The notes beneath the pieces are model-generated. The model was not told the DNA's origin. It saw nothing but the letters and a program-made list of their open reading frames with translations, and searched no databases. Source: Medicago truncatula (lineage: Eukaryota; Streptophyta; Magnoliopsida; Fabales; Fabaceae). From it: a stretch of DNA of 64,000 nucleotides. The DNA is taken from positions 33,743,332 to 33,807,331 of the forward strand of contig NC_053046.1 of the NCBI RefSeq assembly GCF_003473485.1, in the 5' to 3' direction. The position numbers and the translations under genes were made by a program. Shown one piece after another: positions 56,266-64,000 of the stretch (its first letter is position 1; every line of letters begins with the position of its first letter).

Positions 56266-59200
56266 TTAAGAGAATGAGAGATCTCTTTGTGTAGTACCAC
56301 ATATGCACAATCCAAACATAAGGTTAATTCAAGCTCACTTTACAATATAGAAATGATAAATAGATTGAACGCTTAGATTTTTTTTCATCAATTCATGTAT
56401 TATTAGTATATGTGCAAATTTAATGAAAAGTTAAGGTAAATAATATAAAACATGTATTCATAAATAGTCTCTGTTTTTTATTTTAAAGATTTTAAAAAAG
56501 ATATATAGTCTCTCATGATGAGCACCTATTTATATCATATTAATAATCATGATGAGCACCTATTTATATCATATTAATAATACAATGTGCATGGTATTTT
56601 TTTTAAACTTTGCCATATATTTGTATTGGGGTATTGGAGTGTACATATAGTACCTATCAATATCAATTCCATCTTTTTTTTTTGTTAGTTTCACTCCTTA
56701 TACTCAACTCTAAAAATTTATAGGATTCATTTGATTGTAATTTGGGTCTTACTAACCAGTACTCCCGAAACAATGGTTAGGAAATTTGTAAATATAAATT
56801 TTATTTTAAAAATATAAGATATTATTTTTTTATCAAAGTAGTGATTATACAATTTCTTTATCAAGACTTACTTGTTTTGGATGTTTAACCAATGTTCATA
56901 GACACTCTTTAGCATTCTCCTTATAATTTTTATCGTTAGAATATTTGTCCTCTAAAAAAAAATCTTCAGAATTTTTCATTTTCAATTATTTATTATTTTA
57001 AAACATTAAGGGTAACATCTATAAAAAAAAATATTAAGGTAACTTTTATTCAATTTTTTATAATACTTTAATACAATTTAATTTTTTAATATACTTTGAT
57101 ATAATTTAAACATTTATATAACTATTATGCTATCTTTTTAACAAGAAAAAATTTATATAAAATAAATTATGTATCTTCTCCCTTTTGTATTAAAAATGTT
57201 TTTCTTCCAAAATTAATCAAACAAGATTTTCACTTTCATATTGGAAATCATTTTTTCAGTAAAAATGATATTTAGAACAAAAAAATTAAGACACAAACAT
57301 GGTTAAAACATAAAAAATATAATATGCAAGACCGGTGAATCCACTAGGGAAACATAAAAAATATAATATGCAAGCCTAAACAATTTTCTCACATTTTTTG
57401 TACTATTTTTCCCATGAATGTTTGTTTCACAATGGGCTAAAGTAATGAGAGTGTACATTGTTTGTTTAAAACGGGGGATATGAACAAGATGGGGGAACTA
57501 ATATAAACATTTTTGTTTCTAATATGACAAAATCTATCTTGACCAAAAGAACATGTCAATGATTCTCCATATAAAAATTCATGTCAATGATTATATATGC
57601 ATTTACAAAGGTAGCCACCATAATAACGAGTAATTTCTCGACTCAATGATTATCACCTAACCTACCTGTCCATTTTATGCATTAACTTTAAAAGTTCAAC
57701 CCATTTTGCTATCTCTAGTATAAGTAACATTCTAACTAAATTTGACTAACAAATATAGAAATGATTAAATAATTAATCGTATTAACCTTGTAGCCTGCAA
57801 AAAGAAGAATGACCATGTTAGGACCTTAAAGTGGTCCTCTGTTAGAGGACATTATGTTTAATAAAACAAAGGACATTTTTAATTGTTTTGGACCATAAAA
57901 GAGGAAATGAATGACATGACATTTTTAATTTTTTTGGTCCTTAAAGTCGTAAATGCATGACTATTGGCCGGGCCTCTCACATGCATATTTATTCTTAACC
58001 CCTCTCAACTGTGTAAGTGATTTAATCTTAATCTATTTCCAGGTGTAAACACACAAAAAAAGTTGTAAAATTTGATGGTTTAACCCGTGCAGATTAAACA
58101 GTAAAATTACTTATACCAAGCATGGTAACAATAAAAGTTGTTGTGACTATATGACACATTATTAAGTTGATCCTGTTGGTCAATAAAATTAACTAGTAGT
58201 GTCATTGTCAAAAAACAAATTAATTAGTGCCTTTTTTTAATTATCACTAAGTACAATGGATTAACCAGATTTATTGAGATCCTGTACTTCTTTTCTTCTT
58301 CGACAATATACTAGTACTACTTTGTAAATGTCACATGTCTTATCATTTGCAATAAGGATATAACCTCCAAATAAAAGCAAAAGAACAAGGAGAAAAAGCC
58401 AGAACTTTCTATTTGCATTGACGCAATCCTTTATCTAACTTATCATCGGTATTTTTCGATACGGGTCAATTCCACGACACTTTATAGTTATTTCAAGCTT
58501 ATGAAAACTAGATTAGGTAAATAAATAAATTTTCATATTAATTCATAAATCCTCACTAATAAATATCATCATATTTCTAAGTTATTTTTTCATAAACTAC
58601 CTTAACAAGTTTATGAATGATAAATAAAAGCTTGTTTTTTTTGCATAAACTGTTTTACATAAATTCAAAATAAGTTCAATCCAAAAAGGTCATGAATCCG
58701 AATCAACCAGAATAAATTGGGTGTCTAGGGTTCGAATCTAACTCTTAAGTATAACAATACAATATTTCTGACGACTGAATTATGTTAACGGGGACTCTTA
58801 TTTTATTTTTGTTAGTGTAGTTTAAAACTTTTATATGTTGATCTAAAAGTTTTCAATTTACAAAACCATATTTAAAGCTTTCAATTTAGTTCAAGTTTTA
58901 AAATTTTAAATTGTGAAATTTAGTTCAATTGTTGGAATTTTACGAAATAAATTATCCTTTTTTTTTTTTTTTTTTTTTCTTCATGTTTCATGACTTTGAT
59001 GAGAACCAAACCGCTCATCATCAAACTGCGTTAATTTGAATATGATAAAAAACTACGATTTTTTTATTCAATTCAAATCAATAAAATTTGATTGGCTCAC
59101 CGAAACTCATCCATCCAATCCGTCAACACCCATGCTTTTTCGTAGCTACGGAAGAAAACACATATTTAAAAAAAAAAAAGTTTTTTTTTGTTTTGAGTAA

Positions 59201-60059
59201 ACCACCATATTGATCTATGTCTTTTAAGTCTTTCTCAGATTAGTGTATGACCCTCTTGATATTTCAAATTAGTCTTTATCTTTGTTAATAGTGATTTTTA
59301 TGTTTTTGTCATATGACAAACACTAATTTGAAGTATTTAAAGAGTCATAGACTAATTTGAGAGTGACTTACAAAAACATGGATCAATTTGATGATTTACT
59401 CATTTGTATTTTTTTTGCTAATCCACTGTAATATGAATCTTTGATCTCCGGTGGGTCTCGTAAGGCATCTCCACATCTTATGTTCTTCGGATATGCTATG
59501 AAACCAATTCTCAAGTCAACGACAAAACATTTGATTTCTTTTTATCAAGGTTGAGCTACCTCCCAAATGAACGATTCTAGAAATTGAAATTTAATTCTTT
59601 TCTCTGATGTCTTTGGTATTGTAGTTGAGAAAAGACTAGGCATTATATTTGTGTGCTAGTGTGCAACAAATATTTTGGTACATTTTGATTTTTTTTTTGG
59701 TCTTGAGAAATATCTATCTCTCACCCTCTATCATCTATTAATTAATATTTAAATTTATAAATAATATTATAGTAAATTTCTCTCTATGTTGTTCGTGTTA
59801 TTCATTGCAAACCAAACATCTTACATGACAAAAACCACCTTATATCTTAAATATTTATTGAGTATGTGATGATTAAGACTCGTTTATAAAAAAACTTATT
59901 CCCCAATATTCTAAAATTGTAAGCTGTATTTTTGTATCAAAAGTCCATTTCAAAGTTTATGGAAATTTTTGAACCAATTAGAAGCCACTGGGTTTTCTAT
60001 GTTAGCGAAAGCCAAGATTATTGAATATTTACGAAACAGTGTAAAATATTAACATCAAC
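56266..60059. other. Gene-free AT-rich stretch
   Basis: No gene seen over 3.8 kb. Notable only are the 34-bp duplication at 56514-56581, a 24-base repeat (aacataaaaaatataatatgc) at about 57307 and 57350, a weak SINE-like box near 58727 and a long T run near 58960. Confidence 0.4.
56514..56581 (+). repeat. Perfect 34-bp tandem duplication
   Basis: Two identical adjacent copies beginning catgatgagcacctattt (56514-56547 and 56548-56581). Confidence 0.9.
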
Positions 60060-60141
60060 GTGGACGTGCCGGAGTGGTTATCGGGCATGACTAGAAATCA
60101 TGTGGGCTCTGCCCGCGCAGGTTCGAATCCTGCCGTCCACG
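60060..60141 (+). tRNA. tRNA-Ser (anticodon AGA)
   Basis: Acceptor stem GTGGACG pairs with CGTCCAC, discriminator G. Anticodon stem CATGA/TCATG closes a seven-base loop CTAGAAA with anticodon AGA. There is a long variable arm as expected for Ser, and a T arm with GGTTCGAATCC. A and B boxes are intact and a T-run pol III terminator follows directly. Full length at 82 bases with no intron. Confidence 0.95.
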
Positions 60142-61998
60142 TTTTTGTTTTTGTTTGAAATTTTGAACAATTTTTTTGACTGTTGTAGACGGAAACTTCT
60201 TTGTTTTTTTTTTTTTTTTTGGATTGAAATTTCTATTTCGTAAATCACTAACTCACATATGCATTGAACAAATTTTAAGGAAAGTATAGAATCAATAATT
60301 AAATTAAATTATATGAAGATGTTTTATACAGTTCATACACCTTTATATCCATATGTGCCACTTCTATATACATATACTATATTACTATTGTACTTCCTTG
60401 TCATTAGAATGAATGTAAAATATAATCATTTCCCTCTCTTAGTTTGAACGTCCTCTAAATTATCAAGTGTGACTCTTCTTAAATTGTGTTTATTATTTGG
60501 TGATTTTACTGAGAGTTATGTTATGAAAAATTCTATTTATAAGTTGGATTAATGTGTTCCGTTAAATATAGATAGGTGAATGAAGCCATCGAAAAGAAAT
60601 GGACTATTTTCCGATTAGTGCCAATGGAGTGAAAGTCATTATAGATATCAAATCTTAAAAGGTATGGAGGTAATAAGAGTCCTCTATTGAGTAGATAAAA
60701 ATGTACATTGTACTATTTAAGTTACAATGCTCTTCCACCTAATGAACTAGTCGATCATTTCATGTTAAAAAAAATCTAAATTTTCGTAAACAAACCTTTT
60801 GTAATGTTCTAGACTTACCTCATAAAAATCATTCAAAAATTTAAGAGTTTAAGATTAATTAGAGAAACTTTGTTTTATTAGGAACTCAAACTACATGTAA
60901 ACTATTTTTATAAGGACTAAAAAAACTATTAAAATTAAGTAAGGATTAAACATAGAAGTTCCAAATTTTATAGGGACCAAAAACATATTTAACCCTAAAT
61001 TCAAAATCAATTCCAATATAAACACAATACTTATCAAATGCATAATGCTTTTTAGATAATTCAAAAAGTGAATTATTAATCAAATTGAACTGCAGTCTTG
61101 TGAAATTAATTGACCACATTTTAAGAGAGAGAATCATGTAAGAAAACAAACAAACAAAAAAATTGACCATATTTTTCTTATTTGAACAACCATAAATTTA
61201 GAAGAAAAAAAAATAGATATCAGTACGAAAACCAAAACAATAGAAATAAAAAGTAAAAAGATAATGTGAGTATAAGTGAGAAAATTGTCACAAAAATTAT
61301 CATAAATTGGTTGTATAAATATAATTTTTTTCTTTATGGTTGAATTTTTGAGCCGCATTCGTAAAAATTTAAAACTATTTTGATCAATAGTTACATTACA
61401 ATTTCAATAACCAAATTACCAATTCACTCAAATCGCAATATAATATTGATCGCCAAAATCACCTAACATTTCATGATTTCAAAAATTGTACTTTTGAACA
61501 ATTGATAGTTTCAATTTCAAGGCTAAAATAGTGAGCATAAACACAAACATGCATTTGCTTTTTTCCAAAAAGAAACACAAACATGCTTTGAATCTTAGTC
61601 TTACATGACAAGAAATCAATATTTCAGTTCCATAAATGTAAAATAAACACCTCCATGCACATGATTGATTGCATCACCACACCACCCAGAACTATAATCA
61701 AGCCATCAATCAAATATCACTTCTTTTTGTTCGCCATAATGTCAATGGTTTGCTGTCAAATACAATCACGTAAACAAGTATAAGTTTCTCCCAAAAGTTA
61801 TGCCACAAATTATGCAAATACTAAAGTCTCAGTTTCACTTCAAATTATGAAAATATCACTTTTATATTTTTTATTTACAAATATTTCTATGTATAGGTAA
61901 TTTTTGAAACTTGTCATCTTCCAAATATAACACTTTTGTTTCCATACCAATGATTATACAATTCAAATGAATATATGAAAAAGATGTGATGGCTTCAC
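60142..61998. other. Gene-free stretch
   Basis: AT-rich DNA between the tRNA and the helicase gene. Frames at 60946-61358 are low-complexity. Part of the right end may be the helicase 3' UTR or a further exon. Confidence 0.35.
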
Positions 61999-62267
61999 TT
62001 ACCTAGAGAAGTTGGTAGTTTCTGACTTGTCCCTTATGCTTAGTTTATTAAATGCTGATTCAGATTCATCTAGTAGTTCAAACTCAAAGCATGCATCCTC
62101 AATAACTTGATCCAATTTCTTGTCCTCATCAGCATTATGAAAACAGTTTCTCTGCTTAGCATCCATAACAACTTTTCTCCACACAGAGTTACTATTAATC
62201 AAAGTTGTTGCATTTCCAACTATCCAAAGGCAATATCTGCAACAAATATAATCAGTTTAAATCAACA

Positions 62268-62311
<44 letters not shown>

Positions 62312-64000
62312 CGACCAAAAAAATAATACTTGAAAGCAACAAAATAATAGCATACCTAGCCCTAGTGATTGCAACATTAGTTCTTTGTCTATTGGAAAGA
62401 AAACCAACTTTTCCACCAAAATTTGATCTAACAGTAGATATTATTATGAGGTCTTCTTCGCCGCCTTGAAAACCATCAACAGAACGGACATTAATCGAGA
62501 AGTTAGGAGCCGAAACCATGTACTGCTTCACTCTCTCTTGGATTTCATGAACTTGCGCCTTGTATGGAGATATGATCCCTATGCTAACTTTATTCCTTGT
62601 CCTTACAAACTCTGCCACAAAAATAAAAAAATTACATAATGTTATGGTATATTATATCATATGGTTAAATATGTATTTAGTTTCTATAAAATACATAATT
62701 TTTCAAGTTTAGCCCCTACATTAATTTTGTCTAATTACAGTCCATTTTATGTTTTCATAGAAACTAAACGATAATTAACCCTACATCATATTATATTTAT
62801 ACTCCAATGCTAAAAATTTGATCAACAAACTTATAGACAGAAGAAAAAGTAAGAGAAATCAACCCTTTTGAATTCTTCCAATAATCTCCGAGATAGCTGC
62901 AGCTTCAATCACATTCTTCAAACTATGATCATGATTACACTGCTCTTTACCCTTAGATATGTTAATGAAAGAGTAGGAACCATACATTTTTCCTCCAAGG
63001 AAACGCTTGTTATAGCTTATTTCTCTTACAATCTGAGAATCAGAAAGTTTCTTATTATAGAACTCTCTACTCGGGAATATGCTAATGGATGGATGCATTC
63101 TGTATTGAACATTAAGCATATGTTTCTTGTATCCCAACGTAGCAAGCCTCTCAAACAAGCTTCTTCCAAATCCAGCCCTATCAGCAATCTGACACAGAAA
63201 CACCATATCATAAGCGATGATAAATATTTCACCAACTCATTTTATCTGTCATGTTAGAAACAATATCTTATTCTTATCACATATTATTCACCACTTTACA
63301 ATATCAGGGACTTACTTTTCTAACAGTACTACAAAATATGTCTTTGTAGTGAACGATTTAGTGGCCGAAAATGTCAAATTGGTCGCTTACATTAGCAAAT
63401 AATAGTTTAAAAGCATCTTCAAATCAGAGTCTCTAAATTGGTCACAAGCTCATTTAGTGGTCGATTTAGATACCGATTTAGCAAGTGATTTGAAATATTC
63501 TGGTCAAAGCCACTTATCAGCAAATTTTAGCAGTAAAACACATGTTTATTGTTATGTAGCTTACTTTATGTTGATTACTTCTTCTACCAAAAACTTGCAA
63601 CAGAAAATAAAAGCAATAATAAAGATATTTTATTAAAGACAGAATAGATTGTTTTGATAAGATAGAAAAAAAAACAGATTATCTTAACTTAGTATAACAA
63701 ATACTATTGTTCAACTAAAATGAGACAGAAAAATTTCTAAGTACCTCGCTTTTGACCATTGCAGGGAGTTGTATCTCATCGCCAACGAGAACACAACGCT
63801 TAAGGCCATTCAATTGCAACGGAATAGCTGATTCACATTCTTTAAGCTGAGCAGCTTCATCAATCACTAAAAATTCCACTTGTGCCATTCCTTCTGAGAA
63901 CAATTTTACACAACTTGAAGCAGTGCATAAAAGAAGGCATGCATTCTTCAAGCAAAATTGTGATATTCCATATTTGGATGTAACTTTAGGAAGCTTAATA
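61999..64000 (-). CDS. SEN1/UPF1-like superfamily 1 helicase, 3' part (runs off the window)
   Basis: Four exons on the minus strand: 64000-63745 (5' end beyond the window), 63188-62864, 62611-62356 and 62236-61999, with GT-AG borders and consistent phase. Motif order is that of the SF1B UPF1/SEN1 family: Walker [19 protein letters not shown] (motif III), [12 protein letters not shown] (motif IV), [17 protein letters not shown] (motif V), and NVAITRARY (motif VI). Walker A must lie to the right of the window. The tail ends [18 protein letters not shown].. to ETTNFSR-stop. Members unwind RNA or RNA-DNA hybrids in the nucleus; plants have lineage-expanded copies of unknown role. The stop overlaps a very good donor (AG|GTAAGT), so an extra 3' exon is possible. 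Confidence 0.88.
62275..62307. repeat. (AT)n microsatellite in a helicase intron
   Basis: 33 bases of alternating A and T inside the last intron, just past the 62356 donor side. Confidence 0.9.

Noticed and set aside
1-64000. CRISPR array or bacterial-type operon
   Set aside because: No regularly spaced repeats with unique spacers and no operonic gene order; the window is plant nuclear DNA.

Overview
The window is plant nuclear DNA: AT-rich, with intron-containing genes, a nuclear tRNA and many retrotransposon and MITE fragments. A four-cysteine NCR (nodule-specific cysteine-rich) peptide gene at 35348-35636 (-) points to an IRLC legume such as Medicago, Trifolium, Pisum or Cicer. The NCR call is read from the sequence; the taxonomic step is inference from the known restriction of NCR families.

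Layout. 1-2665: LTR-like region of a Ty3/gypsy-type element reading left. 3431-6132: hAT-like, Stowaway and other MITEs. 6151-7842 (-), 14156-15847 (+) and 21886-23574 (-): three intronless acyl-activating enzyme (acyl-CoA ligase) genes with C-terminal peroxisomal signals. The first two are a young inverted, head-to-head pair. The DNA between and around them holds a long foldback element, an LTR-like block with three families of degenerate tandem repeats, a SINE with target duplication, a plant-mobile-domain pseudogene and a Harbinger-type MITE. 23575-28900: repeats, including a decayed Ty3/gypsy reverse-transcriptase fragment. 29122-33269 (+): a two-exon LRAT-domain gene with a 3.4-kb intron full of TRIM pieces. 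34093-34218: BURP-like relic. 35348-35636 (-): the NCR gene. 37389-37752: hAT MITE with perfect 15-bp TIRs. 39443-39758: SINE with a 17-bp target duplication. 40565-49648 (-): complete 14-exon auxin response factor gene of the ARF8 type (841 aa) with an intact miR167 target site and a long leader with upstream ORFs. 50780-56265: RNase H relic, TRIM and SINEs. 60060-60141: tRNA-Ser(AGA). 61999-64000 (-): 3' part of a SEN1/UPF1-like helicase gene that runs off the right edge.

How the genes relate. There is no operon-like organisation. The acyl-CoA ligases form a local paralogue cluster probably acting in peroxisomes on carboxylic acids not identifiable here. ARF8 and its miR167 site form a recognised auxin and microRNA module, linked in soybean to nodulation. 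The NCR peptide belongs to the symbiosis effector families of the same plant group. Their proximity need not mean shared regulation. All exon borders were placed by eye from GT/AG sites, phase and protein family continuity.
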